Assembly (NCBI RefSeq): GCF_002210225.1 | Contig: NZ_MWUJ01000005.1 | Span: 124,001 to 188,000 of the forward strand | DNA from: Geofilum rhodophaeum | Lineage (GTDB): Bacteria > Bacteroidota > Bacteroidia > Bacteroidales > Marinilabiliaceae | Reading direction: 5' to 3' | DNA length: 64,000 nt | Shown: positions 34,021 through 43,418 of the stretch, in pieces | Layout of the letters: every line of letters starts with the position of its first letter | Numbering within the stretch: the stretch's first letter is position 1 | Notes under the pieces: generated by a model | Told to the model about the DNA's origin: nothing | The model's input: the letters and a program-made list of their open reading frames with translations, nothing else | The model's database searches: none | Made by a program: the position numbers and the translations under genes

Positions 34021-34398
34021 ATGACAGATAAGCAGCAGGCAAAAGCAACAAAAGCGTTGGTAAATGCCGTAGTAGAAGGAATTCAGGAAAAGAAGGGAAA
34101 GAACATCACGGTGCTGGATATGACCGGTATTGAGAACACTATCACCAGTTATTTTGTTATATGTGACGGGGACAGTAATGTGCATGTGGATACCATCGCC
34201 GACTCGGTGGAGGATTATGTGCGGAAAAAGCTGGAAGATAAGCCCCTGCATGTAGAGGGAAAAAGCAATGCCGAGTGGGTGTTGATTGACTATATGGATG
34301 TGGTGGTACACGTTTTTCAGCGACCGATAAGGTCGTTTTATAACCTGGAAGGTCTTTGGGCAGATGCCGGAAGAAAAGACCTGGCCGATTTGTTTTAG
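34021..34398 (+). CDS. rsfS: Ribosome silencing factor
   Basis: Binds L14 and blocks subunit joining when nutrients are low. The 125-residue protein has the RsfS/Iojap blocks ALVNAVVEGIQEKKGKNITV, YFVICDGDSNVHVDTIADS, GKSNAEWVLIDYMDVVVHVF and YNLEGLWADA. It lies 24 bases upstream of ftsH and shares its promoter. Confidence 0.95.
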   Translation: MTDKQQAKATKALVNAVVEGIQEKKGKNITVLDMTGIENTITSYFVICDGDSNVHVDTIADSVEDYVRKKLEDKPLHVEGKSNAEWVLIDYMDVVVHVFQRPIRSFYNLEGLWADAGRKDLADLF

Positions 34399-34422
34399 AA
34401 GAAATTTAATTGTTTGCACAGC

Positions 34423-36429
34423 ATGGCAGAAAACAAAAAAAATATGGACGGACAGAAGGGCGATAAGCCCGGTGGCCCTAAAATGCCGCCATTTAACGCC
34501 TATTGGATATACGGCATCATTTTGGTGTCGCTGGTGGCCATTAGTCTGTTTAATGTAGGACAGAGTCCCCAAACGGTTCCCTGGAGCGTTTTTGAGGATA
34601 AAATTTTGCCGGGGGGCGACATCACCCGTGTGGTGGTGGTAACCAACGAAGGCAAGGCCGAGATTACGCTCAAGGAAGAAGCGCTGGATCGCTATGCCGA
34701 CCTCTTAAAGGATCAGAGTAGTTTGCCACGTACCGGACCCCATTTTGAGGTGCGGATCCCTACGCTGGATAAACTGGAGGAAGCCCGCCAGAAGGCCGAA
34801 GAGGATGGAAGTACGAAGATTCCCATTGAGTATGAGGAGCGCACGAACTTGTTTCGTGACTTTTTTATGATGATGTGGCCCATCCTGCTTATTGTGGCCA
34901 TTTGGATTTTTATGTTCAGAAGGATGAGCTCCCAGGGTGGTGCCGGGGGCGGTGGCAATATCTTTAATGTGGGCAAATCCAAGGCCCGTATGTTCGATAA
35001 GGAAACAGGCATTAAAGTGAACTTTGACGATGTGGCGGGTTTGGTAGAAGCGAAAACCGAACTTGAAGAGATTGTGGAGTTTTTAAGAAAGCCGGAGAAG
35101 TTTACCGAACTGGGGGGCAAAATACCCAAGGGGGCTTTGCTGGTTGGCCCTCCCGGAACAGGAAAAACCTTGTTGGCTAAGGCCGTGGCCGGAGAGGCCA
35201 ATGTGCCTTTTTTTAGCATGTCGGGTTCCGATTTTGTAGAAATGTTTGTAGGGGTAGGCGCCTCCAGAGTCCGCGACTTGTTTAAAAAGGCCAAGGAGAA
35301 GGCGCCTTGCATTGTGTTTATCGACGAGATTGATGCCATTGGTCGCGCCCGCGGAAAGAATGTAAATTTCAGTGGCAACGACGAAAGGGAAAACACCCTG
35401 AACCAATTGCTGACCGAGATGGATGGTTTTGCCACCAACAGTGGTGTAATTATTCTGGCTGCCACCAACCGGGCAGATATCCTGGATCGGGCTTTGATGC
35501 GCGCAGGTCGTTTTGATCGACAAATTAGTGTGGAACTGCCCGATTTGAATGAGCGTAAAGCCATTTTTGAAGTACACCTGCGTCCTTTACGACTGGGTGA
35601 AGATGTGAAGTCGGAGTTTTTGGCCCGGCAAACACCTGGCTTTTCAGGGGCCGATATCGCCAATGTATGTAACGAGTCCGCCCTTATTGCCGCCCGGAAG
35701 ACTAAGAAGGTGGTCGAGAAGGAAGATTTCCTGGATGCGGTGGATCGTATTGTGGGGGGACTGGAGAAGAAGAATAAAATCATTTCGAAGGATGAGAAGC
35801 GTGCTGTAGCCTTTCACGAGGCGGGCCACGCAGCCATCAGCTGGCTGTTGGAGCATGCTCATCCCCTGGTTAAAGTAACCATCGTGCCCCGGGGGAAAGC
35901 CCTGGGTGCCGCCTGGTATTTGCCCGAAGAGCGGTCGCTCAATACCTATGAGCAAATGTTGGATGAGATGTGCTCCACCTTGGGCGGCAGGGCCGCGGAG
36001 GATCTGGTTTTTGGTCGCATAAGCACCGGTGCACTGAACGACCTGGAAAAGGTGACCCGACAGGCCTATGCCATGGTTTCTTATTTTGGCATGAGTCCCA
36101 AAATTGGTAACCTGAGTTATTTTGACTCTACCGGCCAAAATGATTATGCCTTTAGTAAGCCCTATAGTGAACGCACCGCCCAGTTGATTGATGAGGAGGT
36201 GTCGCGCATTGTGGAAGACCAGTACGAAAGAGCCAAGCAAATTTTAAGGGACAACGCCCAAAAGCATACCCAATTGGCCGAGTTGTTGTTGGAGCGTGAG
36301 GTTATTTTCAGTGAAGATCTGGAGCAGATTTTTGGAAAACGTATGCCGGCAGGACACGTTATTCAGGAAGGGCCTGCGGATCCCAAGGGCGAGGCAGATG
36401 CTGCTTCGCCTGGAGAGGATGTAAAATAG
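34423..36429 (+). CDS. ftsH: ATP-dependent zinc metalloprotease FtsH
   Basis: Membrane-bound AAA+ protease that degrades membrane and short-lived cytoplasmic proteins. Starts at the ATG at 34423 (668 residues). There are two membrane segments (about 25-45 and 145-168) around a periplasmic domain, the AAA module with GPPGTGKTLLAKAVAGEA (near 243) and FIDEIDAIGRARGK (near 303), the second region of homology RAGRFDRQISVELPD, and the zinc site HEAGH (near 465). The C-terminal tail is short and acidic. It follows rsfS closely; cdsA has its own promoter box downstream. Confidence 0.97.
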   Translation: MAENKKNMDGQKGDKPGGPKMPPFNAYWIYGIILVSLVAISLFNVGQSPQTVPWSVFEDKILPGGDITRVVVVTNEGKAEITLKEEALDRYADLLKDQSSLPRTGPHFEVRIPTLDKLEEARQKAEEDGSTKIPIEYEERTNLFRDFFMMMWPILLIVAIWIFMFRRMSSQGGAGGGGNIFNVGKSKARMFDKETGIKVNFDDVAGLVEAKTELEEIVEFLRKPEKFTELGGKIPKGALLVGPPGTGKTLLAKAVAGEANVPFFSMSGSDFVEMFVGVGASRVRDLFKKAKEKAPCIVFIDEIDAIGRARGKNVNFSGNDERENTLNQLLTEMDGFATNSGVIILAATNRADILDRALMRAGRFDRQISVELPDLNERKAIFEVHLRPLRLGEDVKSEFLARQTPGFSGADIANVCNESALIAARKTKKVVEKEDFLDAVDRIVGGLEKKNKIISKDEKRAVAFHEAGHAAISWLLEHAHPLVKVTIVPRGKALGAAWYLPEERSLNTYEQMLDEMCSTLGGRAAEDLVFGRISTGALNDLEKVTRQAYAMVSYFGMSPKIGNLSYFDSTGQNDYAFSKPYSERTAQLIDEEVSRIVEDQYERAKQILRDNAQKHTQLAELLLEREVIFSEDLEQIFGKRMPAGHVIQEGPADPKGEADAASPGEDVK

Positions 36430-36455
36430 AACTTTTTTTATTAAATTCTTTGTGT

Positions 36456-36463
36456 TAATTTTG
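36456..36463 (+). promoter_or_regulatory. Promoter -7 box of cdsA-psd
   Basis: TAATTTTG matches TAnnTTTG and lies 57 bases upstream of the GTG start of cdsA. No TTG at standard spacing. Confidence 0.4.
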
Positions 36464-36520
36464 CCGGCTGAATTTGGCTCATTACCTTAGGGTGGATAGT
36501 GTACATTAAAGCAACGTGGA

Positions 36521-37339
36521 GTGAATAATTTTTGGCAACGCATCCTGACCGGAATTGTATTTGTTATAGCTATCATTGGCGGGATGTGGTGGCATCAATA
36601 TTCTTATTTGCTCATTTTTTATACCGTTGTTTTGCTGGGTATGTTGGAGTTTGCTGAATTGGTTCGGGCCCGACCGGTTCATGCACAAATAGGATGGGCG
36701 GTTGTATTGGGATCTTTCTGGTACCTGGCCTCCTTCTTTGTTTTATCCGGCGCCATTTCAGAGCGTTGGCTGATGTTTGTGGTTCCCCTGATTATGGCGG
36801 TTTTCATTACGGAGCTTTTCCGAAAATCGAATACGCCGCTTCTGAACATCGCCTGTACGCTGATTATACCCTTTTATGTGGCTTTACCCTTTTCCTTTCT
36901 GCACTTTTTGGTGTTTAAAGGCGGGAGTTACGACTATCTTCTTTTGTTGGGCTTTTTTCTCTTGATCTGGGCGAATGATTCCGGAGCTTATCTGATTGGG
37001 GTTCGTTTTGGAAAACATCGCTTGTTTCCACGCATTTCTCCCCGAAAGAGTTGGGAGGGAGCTGTTGGCGGTTTTGTTTTTACCCTGGGGATTGCCTTTG
37101 TGCTTTCGCTGTTTATTGAGCAACTGTCCTGGGGACACTGGTTGGCCATAGGGGTATTGGTTTCGGTTATGGGGACCTTTGGCGATTTGGTAGAATCTAT
37201 GCTTAAGCGCAGTGTAAATGTAAAGGATTCGGGTTCGCTGTTACCCGGTCACGGTGGCGTTTTGGATCGTTTTGATGCCGTTGTTTTTGCGGCGCCTCTG
37301 GTTTGCGGTTATCTGATTCTTATAAGGTACATGTTTTAA
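36521..37339 (+). CDS. cdsA: Phosphatidate cytidylyltransferase
   Basis: Makes CDP-diacylglycerol from phosphatidic acid and CTP in the inner membrane. The 272-residue protein has about eight membrane segments and the family signature MLKRSVNVKDSGSLLPGHGG then VLDRFDAVVFAAP near its C-terminus, with FGKHRLFPRISPRKSWEG before it. The start is GTG; no closer ATG gives the conserved N-terminus (MNNFWQRILTGIVFVIAII). psd follows after 22 bases, so the two lipid genes are co-transcribed. Confidence 0.94.
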   Translation: MNNFWQRILTGIVFVIAIIGGMWWHQYSYLLIFYTVVLLGMLEFAELVRARPVHAQIGWAVVLGSFWYLASFFVLSGAISERWLMFVVPLIMAVFITELFRKSNTPLLNIACTLIIPFYVALPFSFLHFLVFKGGSYDYLLLLGFFLLIWANDSGAYLIGVRFGKHRLFPRISPRKSWEGAVGGFVFTLGIAFVLSLFIEQLSWGHWLAIGVLVSVMGTFGDLVESMLKRSVNVKDSGSLLPGHGGVLDRFDAVVFAAPLVCGYLILIRYMF

Positions 37340-37361
37340 AATTTTGTATTAATTGCGTGCT

Positions 37362-38009
37362 ATGACCATTCACAAAGAAGGATATCGCATCCTGGTTGTT
37401 TTGCTTTTGGTGCTGGTAGGAATTAATGTGGTGCTGGCGTTATTGATCGGCCCCTGCCTGCTGGCTGTGCTCCTTTCTGCACTGATTTTTTTGCCCGTAC
37501 TCAATTTTTTCCGTAGTCCCAATCGCCAGCCTTTTAGAAACGATAAGGCCATTGTGGCGCCCGCGGATGGAAAAATTGTGGTGATAGAGGAGGTGGAAGA
37601 GCCCGAATTTCTAAAAGGGAAAGCCCTACAGGTCTCGGTGTTTATGAATGTTTTTAATGTGCACATCAACTGGTATCCTCTCGCTGGTGTCGTGCGTTAT
37701 TTTCGCCATCACAGTGGCCGCTTTATGGGCGCTTATCTGCCCAAGGCTTCTACGGAAAATGAACGGACCACGGTGGCCCTGGAGCACAGCAGTGGAAAAA
37801 CCATTGTGGTGCGGCAGATTGCCGGAGCCATTGCCCGCCGAATTGTGTGTTATTCCGAAGAAGGTGCCACCGCGGAGCAGGGAGCACAGATGGGGTTTAT
37901 TAAGTTTGGGTCCAGAGTAGATATATATTTGCCCTTGGATGCACGTATTGATGTAGAGCTTGGCCAAAAGGTCAAGGGTCGACAAACCATCATCGGCTGG
38001 CTCGAGTAG
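37362..38009 (+). CDS. psd: Phosphatidylserine decarboxylase
   Basis: Converts phosphatidylserine to phosphatidylethanolamine using a pyruvoyl group made by self-cleavage. The 215-residue protein is the short archaeal-like form common in Bacteroidota: two N-terminal membrane segments, then RSPNRQPFRNDKAIVAPADG, VFMNVFNVHINWYPLAGVV and the cleavage site in GFIKFGSRVDIYLP (between Gly and Ser, near residue 184). The partner synthase PssA is encoded at 62219. A terminator follows. Confidence 0.94.
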   Translation: MTIHKEGYRILVVLLLVLVGINVVLALLIGPCLLAVLLSALIFLPVLNFFRSPNRQPFRNDKAIVAPADGKIVVIEEVEEPEFLKGKALQVSVFMNVFNVHINWYPLAGVVRYFRHHSGRFMGAYLPKASTENERTTVALEHSSGKTIVVRQIAGAIARRIVCYSEEGATAEQGAQMGFIKFGSRVDIYLPLDARIDVELGQKVKGRQTIIGWLE

Positions 38010-38033
38010 CGCTGTTTCTTTAAGAAGATTTTG

Positions 38034-38079
38034 CCACAAGGGATGTTCCATCGGGGAACACGCCTTGTGGTTTTGTTTT
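38034..38079 (+). terminator. Terminator of cdsA-psd
   Basis: CCACAAGG and CCTTGTGG, extended by inner ATGTTCC/GGGAACA pairing, form a long hairpin followed by TTTTGTTTT. It lies 24 bases after the psd stop. Confidence 0.85.
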
Positions 38080-38099
38080 AAATAATAATTTGAATTGTT

Positions 38100-39221
38100 A
38101 TGCTGACAGGGGTCAGGAGGAAACCTGTAGATGAAGTATTGGAGTCGCCCATTGTTCAACAAACGGCCTTTTGGTCGGAGGTGAAAAAGAACCTGGGGGT
38201 GGGTACCCGTGCTTATGATTTTAAGTTGCTCAAATCGGATGTAGCCGGATGCAGTGGGCAGCCGGGTTCGAAGGAGGCCGATGTGCTGGTGGTTCAGCAG
38301 CCGCTCGATGCGCAACATTCCATCGCCTATGTGCCCTACGGACCCGAAATTGAGCCGGTGGCCGGGATGCATGGTCCTTTCTTAGAGGAGCTCTCAGAGA
38401 GTCTGCGCTCCTTTTTACCCGACTCCTGTATTGCGCTTCGTTACGATTTGTGTTGGGAGTCTTTCTGGTCGGGGGAAGAGGATTTTTACGATGAGCGGGG
38501 ACAGTGGCAGGGTCCACCCGATGCACCGATTCAGGAAATGCGTTTCAATTTTGGGACGCAACATTGGGGTTTCAAAAAGGCACAGAGCAATCTTTTACCG
38601 TCTAATACGGTGTTTCTGGATCTGTCGCAGAGTGAATCGGCCCTTTTGTCGGGAATGAAGTCCAAAACCCGCTACAATATTCGTCTGGCCGCACGAAGGG
38701 GCGTGGTGGTCGAAGAGTTGGGGATGGATCAGCTGGATCTTTGGTATGCCCTTTACAGTGAGACAGCCAGGCGGAACGGTATTTACCTGCACGACCTGGA
38801 TTACTTTAGAGCGGTTTTGGCGGCACGAAAGAGTCGGAATGCGGAGCCCACGGAGGTGATTTTGCTCCTGGCCCGACGGGACGAGCTGCCGCTGGCGGCT
38901 ATGTTTCTGGTGGTGAGTGGCAGCAGGGCGACTTATTTGTACGGGGCTTCTGCTACCGAAAACAAGGCCCTGATGGGCAGCTATGCGCTGCAGTGGGCAG
39001 CTGTGCAAAAGGCGAAGCGCATGGGCTGTACCGAATACGATATGTTTGGTGTGGCGCCGAATGCCGACCCGGAGCATCCCATGTACGGACTTTATCGCTT
39101 TAAAACCGGGTTTGGAGGACAATTGTACCACCGTATGGGCAGTTGGGACTATCCGCTGCAGCAAGAGGCTTATACGTATTTTTCAGCCATGGAGATGACC
39201 AGCAGAGGTTATCACTTGTAA
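38100..39221 (+). CDS. FemAB-like aminoacyltransferase (GNAT fold)
   Basis: Proteins of this group use aminoacyl-tRNA to add residues to peptidoglycan precursors or act on other acceptors; the substrate here is unknown. The 373-residue protein shows two GNAT-like halves: an N-terminal one with QQTAFWSEVKKNLG and YVPYGPEIEP, and a C-terminal one with LDLSQSESALLSGMKSKTRY, YLYGASATENKALMGSYALQ and YDMFGVAPNADPEHPMYGLY, the last of which is characteristic of FemX-like enzymes. There is no coiled-coil arm as in staphylococcal FemA. Confidence 0.82.
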   Translation: MLTGVRRKPVDEVLESPIVQQTAFWSEVKKNLGVGTRAYDFKLLKSDVAGCSGQPGSKEADVLVVQQPLDAQHSIAYVPYGPEIEPVAGMHGPFLEELSESLRSFLPDSCIALRYDLCWESFWSGEEDFYDERGQWQGPPDAPIQEMRFNFGTQHWGFKKAQSNLLPSNTVFLDLSQSESALLSGMKSKTRYNIRLAARRGVVVEELGMDQLDLWYALYSETARRNGIYLHDLDYFRAVLAARKSRNAEPTEVILLLARRDELPLAAMFLVVSGSRATYLYGASATENKALMGSYALQWAAVQKAKRMGCTEYDMFGVAPNADPEHPMYGLYRFKTGFGGQLYHRMGSWDYPLQQEAYTYFSAMEMTSRGYHL

Positions 39222-39236
39222 GCAGTCCTGCTGCGT

Positions 39237-42200
39237 TTACACGCGAAGGCCCAGGAATACCACATCGTCCACCTGTTCCTCGTTCCCCTTCCATTCGATA
39301 AAGGTGTCGCGCAAACGGCGGGCTTGTTCCTCCATGGGCAATTGGTGAATGTCCAGCAGCAGTTTACGGATGTTGCCGGTCATAAACTTCTTGCCCTCAG
39401 GTCCCCCAAACTGATCGGCATAGCCATCGGAGAACAGGTATATGCTGTCGTTCTTGTTCAGTTGGTAACTCATGTTTACAAAGGCACTGTCGTCTTCCAT
39501 GATGCTGTCGCCAATGCTTCGGCGAATGCCCTTATAAATGTTCAGTTCTCCATTGATGAACAAATACACGGGGCGTTTGGCAGAGGCCAGGCGCACCGAT
39601 CTGTTTTCCGGGTCAATCTCTACAATAGAGATGTCCATGCCATCGCGCGTGGTATGTCCCTCATTCTTTTGCAACAGAATCTTTATTTCCAAATCGAGAC
39701 GGTGCAGGATGTCTGCCGGAGAGTTGACTTTGTTGTGCTTTACAATATCGTTCAAAAGGGTGGTCCCGATCATCGACATAAAGGCGCCCGGTACACCATG
39801 GCCGGTGCAGTCTGCTGCGCAGATCATCATTTTTCCGTTAAAAGGATGGAACCAGTAAAAGTCGCCACTAACGATGTCACGGGGTAAAAAGAAAATGAAG
39901 GATTCCTGAAATTGTCTGGAGAGCATTTCCTGGGGCGGCAGAATGGACGATTGTATGCGTTTGGCATAGGTAATGCTGTCCGTTATGTCTCGGTTTTTGC
40001 GTTCAATTTCTGCTTTTTGTTCCCGAAGTACTACGGTTTGGCTGTCCACCTCCCTTTGCAGGGCTTCTTTTTGCTTTCGGAGCTTGCGTTCGCGCAGGTG
40101 AACAAGGCTGAATACGGCCAGCACCATTGCAGATAGGAGTATTAAATAAAACCACCACTTTTTCCAAATGGGTGGAGCTATTACGATGGCCATGCTCAGG
40201 GGCGTTTGGTTGTAAATTCCGTCGGCATTGGCTGCCCTTACTTCCAAAAGGTAATCCCCGTCGGGCAAGAAGTCGTATTCTCTGAAGGTGGTCGTTCCCA
40301 AGTCGACCCACTCCTGCTGCGCCTTATCGCCTTTGCGTGTTAAGCGGTATTGATAGCTGACTGCCTTTGGGTTTTTAAAACTGATGCCGATAAAGTCGAA
40401 GCGAAACTTATAGCTGTTTTTGTAGGGGAAGGGCAGAACCAGATCCTTGTTGGCATCCAATTCCTCGTCGGATACTTTTATGGAAGTGAAATTGAGCAGG
40501 GGGGGCACCTTGTTTTCCACATCCTTGTCGGGTCGGTAACGGATTACGCCTTCATTGGAGGCCAGCCATAAATCTTGTTCAGGGTCGCGACTGATTTGAT
40601 TGAAGTCGACCCCCAGGTTTTGTTCGTAATCGTAAACGCGGATTCTGTCTTTGGCCGGTTCAATGGCGCTGAGTCCCGGAAAATGGGTCACCCAAAGGCG
40701 TCCCTGGTTGTCTCCTGCAATGCTGTAGGCGAAATTACGGGCCAGTCCATTGCTGATGTCCATTACATTTAGGGAGTCTTCCTGGTATTGTATAACGCCC
40801 TTGCCCAGGGTGGCCAGCCATAAGTTCCCGTCCTGATCCACGGTCATGTCGTTGACATCGGTCGGCGTGTCCGTGATGCGGTGAATTTCAATGCTCTTGT
40901 CCTCAATGCGACAGATGCCGCTGTTCTTGGGCCCCAGCCACAAGCCCCCGTTGCCGTCGGGATAAACAAAGTTGATGTTGTTGTGGGGCAGTCCGTTTTC
41001 GGTGGTCAGGTGCCGCTGTTCCCTGGTCTTTAAATTGATTTGATAATAGCCCCCTACGGTAGCTAAGTATAAAAGATGTTGCTGACCACTGAGGTCGTTG
41101 ATTTTTTTACCGGGTTGGGTGCGGGTGTAGAGCCAGGCTTGGAAGTTGGCTTCCTTATTTTTTTTGTAGTAGAGTCCGTGATTCTGCGTCGCTGCCCAAA
41201 GGGTGCTGTCGGGATCCCTGTACAGTCCTGTAACTGCATCCTGGGGCAGACCCATAGCCGGGTCGTAGAATTCGAAGTCGGTAAAGCAATAGGGATCGGC
41301 ACGTATCAAGCCGTTTTCAAGACCAATCCAAAGATCTTTGCCGTCGTGCAGTACCGATCTGGCTTTGTTGTCCTGGAAACCGATCAGGTCCAGGTCGTAG
41401 AAAATCATGCTTTCATCGGTGAGACACGAAAGCCCTCCTCCGTAGGTGGCAAACCAGTAATTGCTTTCTTTGTCGGTGAGCAAATCACGTATAAAGTTGT
41501 TGCTCATTCCGTTTTCGGTAGAAAAAGTAAAAGATTCGGTGAAATCCTGGAGCTGCTGGTCGTAGAATAGTTTGATGACACCCTGTCCCCAGGTGGCCAG
41601 CAGCAGGTGCCCCTCCTCTTCTTCCTCAATGTCCTGGATGTTCTCGTATTGCAGGTCGAAGCTGAGACAAAGGCTGTGGTCAATAATCTGTGTTGCTTCG
41701 TCGCGCTCGGGGGCAAAACGAAAGAAACCGTCGCTTTCTGTCGCAATCCAGAATTCTTCGTCGAAGCCCTTCCTTTTTTTGATGGCGGTGATGGTGCTCA
41801 TGGGCATTTGGTCGAAGCGTTCAAAGCCCTGTATTTTTCCGTTGTTGCCGGTCTTAACCCGCATCAACCCTTCGGAAGTTCCCAATAAAACGGTATTGTC
41901 GGCCAGGGGATGAATCGAATAAAAGAGGGTGTAGCCCAAGCTCCCGCTGTCGAACCAGGTGGTCAGGTTGTTGTAGCGGTCAACCTTGGCAAAGCCATGG
42001 TTTTGCACGGTGAACCAAATGTTGCCTTCGGCATCTTCATGCAGGTCGCGAACGGGACTGGCGGTGCCTTCCACCTGGAGGGTATGAAATTGTTGGTTGC
42101 GGTAGTAGCTGAGCTGACCGTTGTTGTGACCTACCCAAAGCGTTCCGTCGCTGGCAACGTGCATTGACATAACAAAATTGTCGGCCAGGGAATCGCGGGT

Positions 42201-42419
42201 GCTGAAGGATTGGAAACGCAAGCCGTCGTAGCGTACCAAACCTTCTCCCGTCCCAATCCACAGAAAACCGTCGGGGGTTTGTTCAATGGCATAGATGAAG
42301 TTTTGCGGCAGTCCCATATTGGCATCGAAATTCCTGAACCGGAAGGTCTGGGCCGACACCTGGGTAAGGGTCAGCAAAATCAACAGGGGCAGGAGTAGTC
42401 TGGGGACTTTTATGCTCAT
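39237..42419 (-). CDS. Sensor protein: two-component-type beta-propeller, Y_Y_Y domain, membrane helix and SpoIIE-type phosphatase
   Basis: The 1060-residue protein starts with a signal peptide and about 14 propeller repeats (about 25-640; repeats such as GLPQNFIYAIEQTPDGFLWIG), a Y_Y_Y domain (about 650-725), a membrane helix (WWFYLILLSAMVLAVFSL, near 740), a basic coiled coil (760-805), and a C-terminal PP2C/SpoIIE serine phosphatase domain (about 815-1060) with ICAADCTGHGVPGAFMSMIG and YLFSDGYADQFGG metal-binding aspartates. It has no histidine-kinase domain. I infer that a periplasmic or surface signal controls cytoplasmic dephosphorylation. Its ATG overlaps the stop of the upstream secreted-protein gene by 4 bases (ATGA), placing it last in the T9SS cargo unit. 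Confidence 0.9.
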   Translation of the reverse strand: MSIKVPRLLLPLLILLTLTQVSAQTFRFRNFDANMGLPQNFIYAIEQTPDGFLWIGTGEGLVRYDGLRFQSFSTRDSLADNFVMSMHVASDGTLWVGHNNGQLSYYRNQQFHTLQVEGTASPVRDLHEDAEGNIWFTVQNHGFAKVDRYNNLTTWFDSGSLGYTLFYSIHPLADNTVLLGTSEGLMRVKTGNNGKIQGFERFDQMPMSTITAIKKRKGFDEEFWIATESDGFFRFAPERDEATQIIDHSLCLSFDLQYENIQDIEEEEEGHLLLATWGQGVIKLFYDQQLQDFTESFTFSTENGMSNNFIRDLLTDKESNYWFATYGGGLSCLTDESMIFYDLDLIGFQDNKARSVLHDGKDLWIGLENGLIRADPYCFTDFEFYDPAMGLPQDAVTGLYRDPDSTLWAATQNHGLYYKKNKEANFQAWLYTRTQPGKKINDLSGQQHLLYLATVGGYYQINLKTREQRHLTTENGLPHNNINFVYPDGNGGLWLGPKNSGICRIEDKSIEIHRITDTPTDVNDMTVDQDGNLWLATLGKGVIQYQEDSLNVMDISNGLARNFAYSIAGDNQGRLWVTHFPGLSAIEPAKDRIRVYDYEQNLGVDFNQISRDPEQDLWLASNEGVIRYRPDKDVENKVPPLLNFTSIKVSDEELDANKDLVLPFPYKNSYKFRFDFIGISFKNPKAVSYQYRLTRKGDKAQQEWVDLGTTTFREYDFLPDGDYLLEVRAANADGIYNQTPLSMAIVIAPPIWKKWWFYLILLSAMVLAVFSLVHLRERKLRKQKEALQREVDSQTVVLREQKAEIERKNRDITDSITYAKRIQSSILPPQEMLSRQFQESFIFFLPRDIVSGDFYWFHPFNGKMMICAADCTGHGVPGAFMSMIGTTLLNDIVKHNKVNSPADILHRLDLEIKILLQKNEGHTTRDGMDISIVEIDPENRSVRLASAKRPVYLFINGELNIYKGIRRSIGDSIMEDDSAFVNMSYQLNKNDSIYLFSDGYADQFGGPEGKKFMTGNIRKLLLDIHQLPMEEQARRLRDTFIEWKGNEEQVDDVVFLGLRV

Positions 42420-43399
42420 CGGATGGGTGCTTTAGGTTTAATGCCTATGCTGTATTTGTATTTGGGAATGCCGCCAATCGGGATGCTGTAGAAGGGCAGT
42501 AATTCGCCATATTGGTTTTCGAGGTATATCACTACATTGTTGTTGCGGACCTGGTTGTTCCGGTTTTTGATCATTTGAATGTCGAGGGAGGAGTTGATGT
42601 CGTCGGCGGTTATTTCATGACGGCTGGCCGACCAGTGATCATCGCCCGATATGGCCATGCGCTCTCCGTTTTTGGATGGGGATATGATGCGGATGATGCC
42701 GTCGTTGTCCCAATCGAAATTGCCTTGCTGAATGGCCACGACCCGTTCGTCGATGTAAGGATAGATGTGCGACACTTCCGCTACATTATCGTGCATACGA
42801 AATTTGTACTTGAAGTAGAAGGCGAAGGCGCCTTCTACAGGTCTGTTTTCCTGTTGGTCGGTGCTTAAAAACAAACGGTAAAGATTTCCGTCGTCTCCGG
42901 CCATGCCCTCTACCACCAATTTGAATATATAGCCACCAAATTCGGGCAAGAGCTCCCCCTCTGTAGGATTAAAAGGTCCAAAGGTGTGCCAGCTTTCGTC
43001 GTAGCGGGCGTCGTTGCCAAAGGTGCGTGATGCCAGCATCGTTCCACTCCTATAGTTGCCATCTCTTTCAATGCGCTGGGCGTCTGTATTGGAGCAGGCG
43101 CCGGTTCCACCAAATACCGCAAAATTGGTGCGGGTGTCCCAGCTGCCCTGCTCTTCGTCAAAGGCGCCACCAGTGTCGGGGTCGTATACCTTTATGAAAA
43201 TGGGGTCCTGAAAGGTTTCCGGAACACTGAAGAAAATGATTTGTATAAAGTCGTCGTCTCCCCAGGCTGTTTCAGCATTTTTGCCAAAGGTAACCAGAGC
43301 GGGAATGTTTTCGTCAACGGCAGGAACAGGCTGTGCCTGTATGCCCAGGTGGACCCAAAGCAGGAGGAGTAGAAGTGCAGTACGATGGCGCGCAGACAT
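42416..43399 (-). CDS. Unknown secreted protein in the T9SS cargo unit
   Basis: Not recognised. I start it at the ATG at 43399 (327 residues), directly at a signal peptide (TALLLLLLWVHLGIQAQ); an upstream in-frame start would put 51 unlikely residues in front. The mature part looks beta-rich, with aromatic and acidic segments (AETAWGDDDFIQIIFFSVPE, GNYRSGTMLASRTFGNDARY, WHTFGPFNPTEGELLPEFGG). No T9SS sorting domain or membrane helix is visible. It starts 20 bases after the PD40/PKD gene and overlaps the phosphatase gene by 4 bases. By context it could be the periplasmic or surface partner of the phosphatase's propeller. Confidence 0.7.
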   Translation of the reverse strand: MSARHRTALLLLLLWVHLGIQAQPVPAVDENIPALVTFGKNAETAWGDDDFIQIIFFSVPETFQDPIFIKVYDPDTGGAFDEEQGSWDTRTNFAVFGGTGACSNTDAQRIERDGNYRSGTMLASRTFGNDARYDESWHTFGPFNPTEGELLPEFGGYIFKLVVEGMAGDDGNLYRLFLSTDQQENRPVEGAFAFYFKYKFRMHDNVAEVSHIYPYIDERVVAIQQGNFDWDNDGIIRIISPSKNGERMAISGDDHWSASRHEITADDINSSLDIQMIKNRNNQVRNNNVVIYLENQYGELLPFYSIPIGGIPKYKYSIGIKPKAPIR

Positions 43400-43418
43400 A
43401 GGTAATTTAATTAAGTTT

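Noticed and set aside
34713-35783. 356-codon minus-strand frame opposite ftsH
   Set aside because: Shadow of the AAA domain; serine- and arginine-rich low-complexity product typical of antisense frames in this composition.
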